64,000 nt of DNA from Cheilinus undulatus (lineage: Eukaryota; Chordata; Actinopteri; Labriformes; Labridae), in the NCBI RefSeq assembly GCF_018320785.1, contig NC_054865.1, forward strand, positions 38,009,398 to 38,073,397, read 5' to 3'. Positions 49,897 to 61,894 of this stretch are shown in pieces (positions within the stretch are counted from its first letter, which is position 1; each line of letters opens with the position of its first letter). Both the position numbers and the translations under genes were made by a program. The notes beneath the pieces were generated by a model, which saw only the letters and a list, made by a program, of their open reading frames with translations, made no database searches and was not told where the DNA came from.

Positions 49897-50098
49897 GATT
49901 TTTTTAAAATTTTTTTTTAGATTTATTTTTGGGCATTTTTGTGCCTTTATCAGATAGAGGAGGACAGTGGATAGAGTCAGAAACAGGGTCAAGAGTGGGG
50001 GAGAGACATGCGGTAAGGGGCCTCAGGCCGGATTCGAACCCGGGCCGCCCGCATACATGGGGAGCGCCTTTCACCACTAGGCCACCTGCTCCCCTTGC
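49897..50098 (-). repeat. tRNA-derived SINE, near full length, minus orientation
   Basis: On the + strand it runs from a T-rich tail through ACAGTGGATAGAGTCAGAAA to the head GGCCGGATTCGAACCCGGGC and CACTAGGCCACCTGC. It is one of the best preserved copies, with intact B-box-like sequence on the minus strand. Confidence 0.88.
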
Positions 50099-50796
50099 TG
50101 CATGATTTTTATTTGTAGCATAATTCCATCGTTCTTTTTTTGGACTCTTGCATGTGTTTAATTTGCATCCTGTTTCTTCTAATGCACTCATATGTGATAA
50201 AATCAATATAACATTTGTTATGAAGTGGTGCTGGATAAGAGAAGACTAATAAATACTGATGTATATTTATGTGTCCACTTAAAGGTGAACTATGTAGATC
50301 ATATGCGGTAATGTTTGGTATAATATTTCTTAATTTTAAAAATTGCAATACCAGTGTTTTTGGCATAATCAATACTTGCTATAGATTAATGTAGATCACC
50401 CTGGGATGGTTTAATCATCCTCAGTATATCTAGTGTCTCTTTAGTCCTATAACTATTAAATTGCCATTCTTCTCAACTGTTGGTGTTACTGTCAGAATAT
50501 TTAAAAAGGAAAAGCCCTCTGCATTGTAACGACTCTTTACCATCATGATGTAAAGTGTAATATGAAGGTAGATGATAACTACTTCTCTCCGCTGCTCTTC
50601 TCTTGAGTATGTTTGCCAAGATGAGACTAAGACTGGCTAAAAATAGATCTTTGATAATAAGACTTTGATGAAAAGCAAGTTTAATTTTCATCAAGGAGAC
50701 TAACTGAGACCAAAACATTAGTGCAAGAGTTTTCAACATTCAAAACCCATGATACTTTCTCCACTGTACAGATAGTCTGTCAAAATACAAGTAGAT

Positions 50797-50965
50797 AAGG
50801 TGCAGATGGCCTAGCGGTTAGGTTGCATCCCATGTATGCAGGCAGCCTGGGTTCAAGTCTGGCCTGTGGCTCCTTTTTACCCCGCTCTCTCATCCATTTT
50901 GTACTCTACCATCTGCATCTCTAAAAGCCACATAAAATGCTCAAAAATATATCTTACAAAAACAC
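50797..50965 (+). repeat. tRNA-derived SINE, plus orientation
   Basis: The head GTGCAGATGGCCTAGCGGTT and B-box GGTTCAAGTCT are followed by GTGGCTCCTTTTTACCCCGC, the body word that shares TCCTTT with sord intron 6. The tail is ATATCTTACAAAAAC. Confidence 0.85.
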
Positions 50966-51128
50966 ACTCACACAAGATAGTGAAGTTTTGAGGTTCATTT
51001 TTATTCATTTTAAAATTTGGCTGATCAAGTTATTTTAAGGAGAACAAATGTTTTGGCTCTGAATAAATGTTTTTGAGTTTTGTCAACTAAAAAGAGACCA
51101 AAACTGACTGCTTCATTTAGAGGCTGGG

Positions 51129-51266
51129 GTCTTCAATGCACTGGTTGTTGGATTGATTCCCAGTCTCTGCGCTGATTGGTACATCTTCCCCCTACCACCA
51201 TATTTCCTGTCTCTCATCAGCTGTCCTATCGTAATAAACCCCCCCCCCCCCCCCCAAAAAAAAAAA
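51129..51266 (+). repeat. SINE-like fragment ending in C17 and A11 runs
   Basis: TTGATTCCCAGTCTCTGCGC and the following CTGTCTCTCATCAGCTGTCCTATC-like segment match the SINE body loosely. It ends in 17 C (51239-51255) and 11 A (51256-51266). Confidence 0.55.
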
Positions 51267-51329
51267 CACTAGACTAAAACTGTCTAAGTCAAAAATGACT
51301 AAAATGTCTCTTAAAGTTGTAAGATTAAA

Positions 51330-51795
51330 ATCTAAAGAATGTATTTAGATTTATGACTGATGGCAGATACAGCACTCATCATTGTGTCCTGTATGAGAAG
51401 GTTGGTTGGCCTTCCCTTGAAAAGAGGTGTAATAAACATTGGTTTTTGTATGTTTTTAAGGCCCTCATGGAAAACTTCCACCTTAAATCTCAAACTTATT
51501 GCAGTGGAGTTCAAGCACTCACATGACCCGCTTTCCTCGAGCTTCCACTGAAATCTGTAAAACTGCATTTTCCTTTAATGTTCCAAACTTATGGAATTCC
51601 CTCCAACAAACTCTAAAGAATGGAGTTTTGCCCTCTCTCGCAGACTTTAGGACCCTGGCCTCTAGTCTCTTTGTTTCCAGCTGTTATTGCTTTACTTAAT
51701 TTATTTGTCTTGCTTGTCCTAATATGCTTGTAACCTTGTTGGCAATGGAAATGATAGAAACCTCAATGTCCTTTCAGGAATTAATAAAGGTTTGA
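51330..51795 (+). mobile_element. LINE 3' end (L2/CR1-like)
   Basis: One frame reads AFSFNVPNLWNSLQQTL and then SLADFRTLASSLF, the conserved run after the reverse-transcriptase domain in L2/CR1-type fish LINEs. It is followed by a short 3' UTR ending AATTAATAAAGGTTTGAAAT. The 5' portion is absent, as usual for truncated insertions. Confidence 0.75.
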
Positions 51796-51819
51796 AATGA
51801 AAACAACCATGAAATCAGC

Positions 51820-52325
51820 AAGTTTTTATGACAGTTTTTATTAGTTTTTCCTGTTGGTTTCTTAGTTTAAGTTTGTTTTGATGTTGAAAAATGCCTCATT
51901 TTAGTTTAGTTTTTATTAGTTTTAGTGTTAGTTATAGTTTTATCGCAATGTGGGACACCTGTCAAAGGCCAGAGCCAGAAGCGCTCTTCACTTTTCATTT
52001 TATTTATTCCATTATGTTTGTATACAGCTGAAGACCTAAGATTAACCATTGTGTGATGTCTTTTGCAATCAAATCAGGGCACTTTATTCTCCCCGGGACT
52101 GGATGTTCATGTCAGACAGTCTGCTGCTGTCAAAGACTAAACCTAAGGAGGTTCTGTCTATAATTTTATTTCATTTTAGTTAGTTTTGTCAGCACAGAAT
52201 TTAGTTTAAGTTAGTTTTCATTTTTCTCATAAAGCTCAGTTTTTATTTAGTTTCAGTTAACTAAAATGATTTTTACCTTTTAGGTTAAGTTATTAAGTTA
52301 GTTTTAGTTAACTATGATAACCTTG
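51820..52325. repeat. TTTAGTTTTAGTT-rich dispersed repeat
   Basis: Irregular TTAGTTTTAGTTA arrays at both ends around a unique-looking centre. Same family as 32340-32710. Confidence 0.55.
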
Positions 52326-52332
52326 GTGTTAG

Positions 52333-52866
52333 TAGGGGTGGGAATTACTAGTGGCCCCATGATATTATCACAATACTTGGGTCCCGATTCGATATTATTG
52401 CAATTTTAAACATTTTGCAATACATTGAGTATTGCGATACCATACATTGTGATTTATACCATTTTTTTCAACTGTTTAGCTCATTTAGCATTAGTCTTAT
52501 CTTTATGTTTGTCTTATTTCTGCCTTCTTTTATTTTCTTTTTTTTTTCATACTTTATTTTTGCTTCTTGCAAACCTCATGTTTTATGTCCATCTCATTCT
52601 TGTCCTGCTTGCATTCCTAATGTCCTTCCCCTGGTGCTGCCATGTTTGTTGCACTAACTTTCTCCCGCTCTTTGACCGTCACCTCTGCCAAGCTCACTGG
52701 ACAAAATTTCTCCAAACAATTGATTTTATGTTTCAATTATCATAGACTTGAGTTCATACTTGCAATTAATTTGAAAAAATTGATACTTAGTGGATGAGAC
52801 GATACGATATATCACCAGACAAAATTTTGTGATAGTATGCTGTATCGATTTTTTTTCCCAGCCCTA
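52333..52866. mobile_element. hAT-type MITE with 8-bp target duplication
   Basis: The ends TAGGGGTGGGAA and TTCCCAGCCCTA are inverted repeats. Flanks GGTGTTAG (52325-52332) and GGTGCTAG (52867-52874) are a target duplication with one change. Related at its termini to 45219-45777. Confidence 0.85.
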
Positions 52867-52943
52867 GGTGCTAGCCCCATCTAACTGTGGCTCTGCATTC
52901 CTTGCCCACTTTACAAGCTCTTTCTAGACATTCTCTCTATTTT

Positions 52944-53107
52944 CTTTTTATAAAAATATCTATTTCTGGTCCTTTTTGACTTTATTAGAGAGTTAGGACA
53001 GAGGATAGAGCCAGAAACAAGGATAAGAGAGTGGGGAGTGAGATGCAGTGAAAGAGCTTCAGGCCAGACTTGAACCTGGACCACCTGCGTACATGGGATG
53101 CAGTAAC
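52944..53107 (-). repeat. tRNA-derived SINE, minus orientation
   Basis: A GACAGAGGATAGAGCCAGAA body and the head GGCCAGACTTGAACCTGGAC with GTACATGGGATGCAG are present in reverse orientation. The A-box end is truncated. Confidence 0.8.
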
Positions 53108-53204
53108 AAGAGCAATCTACGCCTCTTTGCTTTCTGTTTTTCTATCATGTTCTTTTTGCTGTTTTTTTATTTCATGCATTACATCGTCATCAGGACTAGT
53201 TGTC

Positions 53205-53510
53205 CTTTTTATGGTGGCAATTAGGGGCTGTTGGCGAGGGAAGCATTGGTGCTGTTCCTACCTGAAGTTTGCATGTCTGGAGCCTGGGTGTGTTGAAGGT
53301 GGCCATGCTGTTGGAGCTGTGATGGCCGAGTGGTAGTGTACGTAAGATAAAGAATGTCTGTGGTGTGGTGGGCAGTGAGAGATAGCATGGAGGGGGGTGG
53401 ATCTGGGATGCTGGAGATCACTGTTCAGCCTTCTGAAGGTGTTGAGGGACCGACGACCCTGGCAAAGTGCTTCCCTCTAGTCTGCACAGACTTTTAAGGG
53501 GGCAAAATTA
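53205..53510 (+). repeat. unrecognised dispersed repeat, copy 2
   Basis: The longest copy of the family seen at 6420. It has GAAGCATTGGTGCTGTTCCT, then GAGCCTGGGTGTGTTGAAGG, then GATAGCATGGAGGGGGGTGG and CACTGTTCAGCCTTCTGAAG. Confidence 0.6.
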
Positions 53511-55075
53511 AGGGCATTGCTGCACCTACTTCTGTCAGTAGGGTAAAAGTATCTTGTTATTTATACTAAGTATCTTTTATAATACTTGACTGATGTAGCT
53601 GTTTACATTCTTTGCTAATGTTAGACCTATGTAATGCCAGGTTGAAACAAAGATATTCTTAAAGCCAGTGTGCAGACAGACTTCTCCATCAGCAGTGATT
53701 GCATCAGTTATGATATTGTCACCAATCTGCAACTATTCCCATTTATTGATAGCCACTGACATGTTTGAAAAGTGTCTTCTTTGTATGAATAAAGTAAACA
53801 TATAACCTAAGGAAAACAGAAACTCCCTGTAGTGTCAGGCTTTTACCATTTATCATGAAACGATGTAAACAAAGAACAGTTGAGAACAACTTACAGAAAT
53901 ATTATATGTCGTCTGGCTTCTTTCTTAATCACTGGATCGCTGTGATCCTTGAGAGCTGTTTCTTCTTGTTTTACCAGCACAGGATGCCCCTGTCTAAACA
54001 CAGACTTTGTCCTCATCTCATAACACTCACTAACAATTTCTGTTTCCTGTAACCTGCTGTCAGAGAACAAAATGAACACTATTAAATTGAATCTCCTGTG
54101 TTTGAAATCTCTGCCATGCCCTTTAACTCACTGACTTAGAGCATAAAACTGGTGCAAACCGACATTTTTAGATATTTGCAATAACAGTTAACACCAACAG
54201 CTCATATTAAAAAAGATTATACAAGTTGTTGAAGGTTTGTGTAGGATTTCTTATTTTCTGAGTTGTCTTTGTCTTGCCAAGGCCAAACAGCAGAAATGCT
54301 GAGGCTATCATTATTGTGGCAAACTCTAAACTGTTGAGACTAATCTGCCACTTTGTGTTGCTGTTGTAGATCTTCCCTAGGAGGCTACACAAGCAGGGGA
54401 CAGGCTGACCGCAGTTGTGCACAGTGGATTCAGTTAAAGCATTTCTGACTGTTGCTCTGTGTGTCTCCGAAGGGCAGGAACATACAACTTGAGTCACTCC
54501 ACAGTCAAAGATGCCTGACTGCAGCGTCTGCCTAATTTACCTGGGGTCATTTATGATTTCATCCGTTGCCCGTCACTCCAGAAGTTTAACTTTGTGTTGA
54601 TGACTTCAATGACGATTAAGAAGCTGGTAGCCTCTGGTAAGAAAAACTTTTTGTTTACACTTAATCTTCTGTCAATAGCTGTTGGTAGAGCTGGAGCTAA
54701 TGTATTAATCCAGGATTAATCTGTAGATTGTCTATCTTTTGCTATTTCAAATGAACAGTTTGACTCCTCTGTAAAACATGCATGCATGTATGCATCCCTC
54801 CTGCTGAGGCTCCTCAGGGTCTATCAATAGGGACGGACTTTGCCTCTCCATCTAACAACCACCAGCTAATTAGCATAATGACTGGAAACTGTTAAACTAT
54901 GTGTAAATTCAGGGGTGGTATTCTTTAAAGGACCCAGCCCACAAAGCCTGCATAGACTGTTCAGGTGGTACTGAAATGAAATGTCCGATCTGTGGAGGAT
55001 TTTCTGTTTGCATTACAAGCTGCCCGGTTGTTTCCTTTTAATTTCCATAGGCTCATTTATGCTCTACATATAATA
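53511..55075. other. gene-free stretch
   Basis: No supported gene. The short open segment before a GTAAG at about 54641 is too weak to call an exon. Confidence 0.5.
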
Positions 55076-55938
55076 CAGTGGTTCCCAACCTGGGGGGTGC
55101 AAAAGATCTAAGGGGGTGCAGGACCCTGTCTGCTCTGTTGTCAATTAGATGTACAGTACATACTGTATGTATATGTATATCTGTAAGTATATAAATTTTA
55201 ATCAATATTAGAAAAATAATGTAAAACAGTGTATCAGGGCTGATGTAAAAGATAAAAAAGGAAGAGAATCTGTTCATTTTTGAGCAAAAATAAAAAACTA
55301 AATTTTGGTGAAAATGATAAGAATTTTTGAGATTATAAAGTCATGCATTTGCAAGAAATTAAAGTCAGAATTTCAGCGTTTTAAAAAGTTGATAATTTAA
55401 AAGAAAAGACTTCATGTACATGATTTGAAGCTTAATTTTATAAACTTGGAGATGCTTTATGTGACTGAAATTTGACCAGGGGGTTCATAACACATTGATC
55501 TATCATACGACAAACCTAAATACAAATTTATTTTTAACTTGACAGGGTCTTTAAAATCATACATTTACAAAAGTTTGACTGAAAAATTTACAAGAAACCA
55601 AACTGACAACAGCGGTAATTCAACAGTGGTTTATATTTGCGTATATTTACAGCTTTTACAGTCAAACATTTTTGATTTTTTTCTCAAAAATTAACTTTTT
55701 AAAGGGGAGAATTTTGTGTTTACTTTTTTCTAGAGTGTCCCAATACACTGTTGTAATAATGGATAGTTTAGTCATAGATAGTTTCTCAAAAACGTGTATG
55801 TAGGCCTGTTATGCTGGGATTTTGTCAAGTACAACACTAAACACTAATGTGCACTTTTTCCAAGTGGGTGATGGGTGGGCTTAGCTTTTCTTAGATATGA
55901 GTAGGGGGGACCTGAGGGAAAAAGATTGGGAACCACTG
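55076..55938. mobile_element. hAT-like nonautonomous element
   Basis: The ends CAGTGGTTCCCAACCTGGGG and GATTGGGAACCACTG are inverted repeats of the widespread CAGTGGTTCCCAA type. The 0.86-kb interior has no transposase ORF. The flanking 8-mers (ATATAATA and GTATGCAG) do not match, so the target duplication has decayed. Confidence 0.8.
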
Positions 55939-57639
55939 GTATGCAGATATAGCTACAGACACAGCCTTCTGCCTGTACTTTGTGTTAAGCAAATTTAGAA
56001 AATCAGTAGTTTGAGCCAGCCAACATAAACATAAAAAAGAATACTTTGGAAAATGGCTGGAGCTTTTCTAAGCAGGACCATTTAAGTGACCTGAAGAGAA
56101 TGTTTGTTGGTCTGCAGTGAAGGAGAAGTGGAGGTCTCTAAACATAAAGGACTCATGAGAATATATAGGTAGTGGTGGTTATGTTGTTTTAAACATACAG
56201 ACCTTTTTTGACACCTGTATCACCACCTGGCACCAGCAGCCTCAGTAGCAGCACCAGAACTAGCCAACATTACAAACAATATGGGAAGTTTTCGTTTAAA
56301 GACCCTGTTTGATTTGAACAAAAAATATATATGTGTTCATTTAATTGAACTGAAATCAATTACTTGGTTTTTAACTTTGTCAGCTGAGAATCCATCATTA
56401 TGTTTGAACTGCTGTGCAGAATAAATCTATGATGAACAATGAAGGATGTAATCGATGGATCCTTCACTGGCTGTGGAAAAAAGGACGAATTTGTCAGCTA
56501 CCTTTTAAGAGATCAATCCCAAAGTCTGTGTCGGGACCCATGATTATGTTGCAGGAGATATTCTTGGGTTGTCAGATGAGTTTTAAATTTCTTTGTTATA
56601 GTATTTAATGTGACATTTATGTCTATGGTACACATTATAGCCACGCTGGGGGCTCCAACCTATAACGCTCACCCTCTCCCTCAAAATATAACACAAACCA
56701 GGGCTCTACCAGACACTTGATGGCAAAAGACCTAAAATTACAGTTATTGATGCTTAGCACTGCTCTTGACCAGAGAGCCCAAGGGGTCAAGTTTACAAAG
56801 AAAGCCTATGTGGTGGAGGTGAAGTGGCTTCTACCAGGCTGGTAAAACAGAAAGCACCAGGCCGGGACCAGATTGAATCCAAAATTAACATTATCCAAGT
56901 TAGCACCAGCTGTCAGCTTAAGCAACCAACCGGGGATGGCACTGAAGGCAGATTGACAAACAATAATGCACGGAAACCGAAGGCGTTGAGTCGCGATGGC
57001 TTGTACCTTGTAAAAAGTAGATTGTTAGTAAAACAGTTGAGCTGATTTAAAGGAGCCTTTAAAATACACACTGTCTGGATAAAGGGTGTGCCCAGAAAAC
57101 ATCACATCTGTTTCTGTGCTGAGAGGGAAAGCAACCATTGGCCACAATGCTGAAGAGTTTCTGTTTGCCCTTCTGCACTACAAATAAACTTGAATATCAG
57201 AATCTTCTGTTTTATATTTTACCTCACCAAAGACCTGAGTGAAGCAGGATGTGAAGTTAATGTTAGGTTAGGTCTAATGTATTATATATAGTCATTCAAG
57301 TTTTGGGGTACTAAGGATCCATCAAGGGGCCTGATGTGCCACAACCCGGGGCTGAAGAGGGGGTTAGGTTGGCCAGAGTCAAGCTTGACACATATCCACA
57401 TACATGTGTATTGCTCAGCAACCAAGGTCAAGCTCGACGGCATCTATTTTGCCAGGGCCTTTTCACATCTGGTGATACGCCTGGAGACTGCTGGTGGTTT
57501 CCATGCCCTTGGGACTTCCACAGCACAACCAGGAACTTCTGGCAACCCACCTACCCGTCCAGATGGAACCCTGTGCTTACTCGTCACATCCAACCCTTAC
57601 TCCAACCTAAATATGTGTACTTTGTTATTTTTTTCTACA
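55939..57639. other. gene-free stretch
   Basis: No supported gene. ORFs near 56414-57045 lack splice sites and family resemblance. Confidence 0.5.
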
Positions 57640-57830
57640 TATTATTTTTCAATGCCCCTGATAGTATGCAAGGAAATCCAGAGCAAAGCCTGGGTTGTGT
57701 CAGTCCTCCTTCCTGCCTGATTTTGCCCTCAGGTGGGCTTACTTGCCACATCTACACCTTTCTTAAGCCTCAATTTTTGCCCCAAACATGCCAAAAAGTT
57801 TGGCACAGTGCTGTATATGTAGCAAATTTG
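57640..57830 (+). repeat. dispersed repeat shared with 3730-3905
   Basis: Reverse-complement partner of the block at 3730-3905. It occupies the centre of a 224-residue ORF (57336-58010), showing that ORF is fortuitous. Confidence 0.7.
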
Positions 57831-58930
57831 ATAAAAGATAAAAAGACTTACATGCTTGATAATCTAATAACTCTCTATGAATTAACTGATGAATTAACTG
57901 CCCAAGCATTTTGGTACCGACTGATGCTGAGGAGTGTTTCTGATGTAGTAGTTTGGGTTTTTTTTGTGAAACAGTCTGGCAGTGATGTGTTCAGGAATTT
58001 TCTAAACTAGTCTTCATGTTACATGTAATGCTGATTTATGGAACACTTCCAAGGCTGTTTTTCCAGGACATCTTGTGGGAGATACCGTCGTTCTGACAGA
58101 ATGACAGCCCTGTTTTCTTCAGTAGCACAGCGTCAAACACGTCCAAGATGGGCAGGGGAGTTCTGACAAGGCTCCCTTGACATCTGGAGATAAATGACAT
58201 TGCAGTGGCATGTCTGCTATTTCTGGATGATGTTGTTTAGGTTTTACATTGTCAGCTTTACTGTAATCTCTATTATGTTGTGGTGTTTGCAGCTGAGTGC
58301 GATGCTATCATGATGAGAGATTGCACCTCCAAGTCTGGTCTTCGGCTACAAGAAAGGTGACTGATCAAGCAGCTGCTCTGAGATGAAACTTCAGGTATCT
58401 CAGGAGCGCAGAGTGTGAAATGCAGTTTTGACAGCTTGTTAGTGACACATGGTCCTTTGAGGCCAGGCTGTCAGGAAGTCCATCAACGAGATGTCTGACA
58501 CCTGTGCTGTTGGACCTCGTAGTATCAGTCACTGTCTACTGCTCCCTCCACTGTTTTACTGTAGTTTTTCTTTTTGTTGGGGTTCATTCCTTGGTTAGAT
58601 CATTAATTCAGAGTTATCTTAGCATTCCTGTCAACATTAGTGAGGGGTCCTTTAACCAATTTATTCTTAATTTGTGCATGAAACTACAAGACTGGACAGA
58701 ATGGAAACTCAGAGAAAACTTGAAATATTGCAAGTATTTACACTTAGAGAGGATGGAAATGTTGCAATATTCATAAATGGAAAATGCAACTTTTTGTAGT
58801 GTAAACACATGTGAGAAAATTAAGATGTTTTTGGATTAACAAGCTGACTGATGCATGAAGGGCTGTTATTTTTACTCTTCCTAGAGTATATAGATTTATA
58901 AAAAGTTGTCTTAAACTCATTTTCAATGAT

Positions 58931-59742
58931 ACTGTGCCTATAAAAAGTATTTACCCTTTTATTTATATTACAGATTAATCATGGTCAATATAATTTTGAT
59001 TGAAAAATACAAAAACATCTTTAATGTTAAAGGGAAACAAATTTCTACAAAGTAATGTCAAATAAAAATATGTAAGCTAGAATAAGTGATTGTGTAAATA
59101 TTTACCCTCTTTAAAGTGAAATGGGGAACACCTGAGTGCAGTGAATGTGTCTCGAATGACTGTATAAAAACAGCTTTGTCTGGAAGGTCACTGGTTAATC
59201 AGTGTTCCTGGCTACCATTACACCATGAAGACAAAAGAACACTCCAAGCAACTCACAGAAAATGTTGTTGACAAGAAGTCAGGGGATGGATACAAAAAAT
59301 GTCCAAGGCACTGAACATCCCCCAGAGTTCAGTTAAATCTATCATAATGGCATTAATATGGCACATGTGTAAATCTGCCTAGATCAGGCCATCCTCACAA
59401 ACTGAGTGACCAGGCAAGACGGGGACTATTGAGAGAGGCCACCATGACACTTATGACTACTCTGAAGGAGTTACAAGTTTCAGCCACTGGGATGGGAGAG
59501 ACTCTGCATACAACAACTGTTGCCTGGGTTTTTCACCAGTCAAAGCTTTTTGGGATAGTGGCAGAGAGAAAGCCACTGTTGAAAAAAAAAAAACAAAACT
59601 CAGATCTCAACTTGAGTTTGTAAAGTCATGTGGGAGCCTCTATAGTCAATTGGAAAAAAGTTCTTTGGTCTAATGAGACCAAAAGGGTGGTTTGTGGACA
59701 TCAAACAAGAGACTAAATAGACACTATACCAAACACTGCACA
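58931..59742 (+). mobile_element. Tc1-like transposon, right-truncated
   Basis: Starts ACTGTGCCTATAAAAAGTAT and is collinear with the host element at 43181, including ACCATTACACCATGAAGACA and TGGGAGAGACTCTGCATACA. Homology stops abruptly after CACTGCACATC near 59742. Stops and frameshifts throughout. Confidence 0.85.
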
Positions 59743-60089
59743 TCTACCAGCTAATTTTCAATTCCCTTTCCTTGCTGGGCTTTAAAAATACATAAAGTTC
59801 CCAAATACCCACAAACAATCACAACATTAAAATGACAACAAATGCACAAAACAAGCACAACATTACAAAGACAAAACACAGAATACATAGAATACATAAT
59901 CACACAATGGCACAAACTTAGAAAGGAGGTGAATGGATACATGCAGAAATTAATATTTTCTTCTAGACAGATTTCTAAAAATTTGTTTGATTTTGCAATT
60001 TGTTTGGATAGAATGCCACGTGATTATCACTCAGTTTTTGTTGAGTCAAGATTCTCTTGATTTTGAGTTTGATAACAGAGAAACGCCTG

Positions 60090-60248
60090 AAAATTAACCC
60101 AGCCACACCCGCAAGTACTGCCCCTCAACGCTGAATAGTCCTGTCACTTTCTAACCAGGCACAAACGGTTCAGATGGGAGCTTTGCAAGATGAATTTGCT
60201 GGTGAGAAACATGGAAATGGGCGTATCCATCTAGTTTGCAAGGTTAAT
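60090..60248. repeat. fragment related to the insertion at 43443-44023
   Basis: The phrases CCTGTCACTTTCTAAC, CAAACGGTTCAGA and GAGAAACATGGAAATG through TGCAAGGTTA match the right-hand quarter of the hAT-like insertion, ending at the same terminus. Confidence 0.7.
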
Positions 60249-60318
60249 GCACACCATGTTGAAACCTCATCTTGTTTTCTTTCTAGCTCTCTTTTGCTTG
60301 ATGCTGTCCAACTTCCAG

Positions 60319-60409
60319 CTTGGCAAGGGAACTATTGAGACTCTATCTTAAGGTGCAGAACACTTTGACCAGTTTGGAGCTGACTGAAGAGGACAAATGC
60401 ATGATTAAG
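60319..60409 (+). other. possible orphan coding exon
   Basis: A splice-bounded 91-nt segment: acceptor CCAACTTCCAG before 60319 and donor GTATGTAAG after 60409. It reads LARELLRLYLKV then QNTLTSLELTEEDKCMIK in one open frame, an amphipathic leucine-rich composition unlike translated repeats nearby. Upstream in the same frame is a TGA, so the segment would have to begin at this acceptor. I do not recognise the family. No partner exon was found in the window, so it may be chance. Confidence 0.25.
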
Positions 60410-60564
60410 GTATGTAAGTCCAACTTTAAGAAATTTGACTTTCATTCAGAATCTTTCTTTGATCCTTCTGCAGTCTGTTCTATGTGTTTGTCTGTCTTTT
60501 CTTTGTGCCCCTTTTTTGTTATGTTTGTTTGAAATGTTGGCAGCATAAATAGTCACATTTTGGG

Positions 60565-60690
60565 GACCTGGGGGGCTACCAGGGGCCATCTGGTAGGATA
60601 GGCAGTATCTGCATTGCCCCTACCTGGCAGGCTCACAAAAACAGACCTTGGGTCTGATAAAGGTGGAGTATGGCATGTGTGCTGTACATT
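60565..60690 (+). repeat. unrecognised dispersed repeat, copy 3 (partial)
   Basis: GGTAGGATAGGCAGTATCTG, then CATTGCCCCTACCTGG and a GGGTCTGATAAAGGTGGAGT segment align with 6420-6480, 53205 and 63890. Confidence 0.5.
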
Positions 60691-61083
60691 TATATGAAAA
60701 GAAGGAGATTTTTGGTTTGCATGAGCTTTTTTAGAACTACAGAGAGAGCAGGTCTGATCTGTGGAGTCTGTCATGTTTCACGACCATGTTTCTGCAGTTT
60801 TTCAGAATGGACAAATCAAATTTTAGCCCTAGAGTGGACATTTCACATTATTTGTGCACATTTTCCTACACATTCAAAAGAGGAGGATGAGTATAGCAGA
60901 TATCAGTTGGTTACAATTTACAACCTCATTTCTAGAACAATTAAATCACAGGCTGGCACCCTAGGTAAACTGTTTTTACACTCAGCATTATCAGCCTTTT
61001 TTCTACCTACTCTCTGATTATACTTTGGTAACAATAAGGTTGGAACATATGGACAGCTTGGCAATAACTTTAAAAGATTTCAG

Positions 61084-61260
61084 TACGCCGGTAGTCGAGT
61101 GGTTTAGACACGTGCCATGTACGCAGGCGACCCGGGTTCAAATCCGGCCCGTGGCACTATGTCCTGCATGTCTCACCCCACTCTCCTCCCTGTTTCCGAC
61201 TCTATCCACTGTCCTATCAAATAAAGGCCAAAAATAAATCTTTAAAAAAAAAAAAAAAGA
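61084..61260 (+). repeat. tRNA-derived SINE, best-preserved plus copy
   Basis: The head GCCGGTAGTCGAGTGGTTTA, B-box GGGTTCAAATCC, body CGACTCTATCCACTGTCCTA and AATAAAGGCCAAAAATAAAT end in an A run. It could be mistaken for a tRNA, but the attached body and repeated copies show it is a SINE. Confidence 0.9.
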
Positions 61261-61382
61261 GTAAAATATCATGTTTTGTTCTGTTGTATAGCATTGTTTA
61301 TAAAGGAATCGTGAGGATATTTGGAACATGTGATGTTCTTCAGCATAGTGTTTGTCCCTCTGATTCTAAAGCAGTTTGTTAA

Positions 61383-61890
61383 AGGTGACATATTTTACCC
61401 CTGTAAGACAAGTTTATATTGATCTCAGAGGTCCCCAAAGATGCCTGTGAAGTTTGTTGCTGAAAAAACTCCAGTATTTGATTTTTGTATGTCTAAAAAA
61501 ACCCCTCCGTTTCAGCCCTGCTCAGAACGAGCTGTTTCTGTGGCTGTGGCTTTAAATGTTAATGAGCTGTCTGTCTCCGCCCCTGAATCCACCGCTCTCA
61601 GGAAATGGATTTTGCTCTCCCGATCCCTCTCTCAGCTGGCAGCTGAGAGGAGTATCAGGATAGGAGGACGGAACTTTCTTCCAAGTGGGGAGGATTGACC
61701 GAACCTGGGGGCATGACATCGTGAGGGGAAAATCTGAGAACAGCTTGTTTCAGAACACATTTTCTGAAAGGTGGAGAAAGAGAGGGGGTTGGGTGGATTT
61801 TTCTGGTACTTGAGGGGATTGTGGACAGGCCAGGGGCACACATTTTGCTAGAAAAACCCTGAAAAGTGTATTTTGCATAATATGTGACCT
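61383..61890. mobile_element. TTAA-flanked MITE (piggyBac-like)
   Basis: TTAA at 61379-61382 and 61891-61894 bracket imperfect inverted ends AGGTGACATATTTTAC and GCATAATATGTGACCT. No transposase ORF. The 85-100 residue ORFs inside are spurious. Confidence 0.8.
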
Positions 61891-61894
61891 TTAA

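Noticed and set aside
57336-58010. 224-residue ORF, the longest in the window
   Set aside because: Its middle is a dispersed repeat also present in reverse at 3730-3905, another frame over the same region is also open, and the peptide has no family resemblance.
61086-61155. tRNA gene
   Set aside because: It has an intact B-box-like sequence, but it is followed by the SINE body and A tail and repeated elsewhere in the window. The anticodon arm does not pair well.
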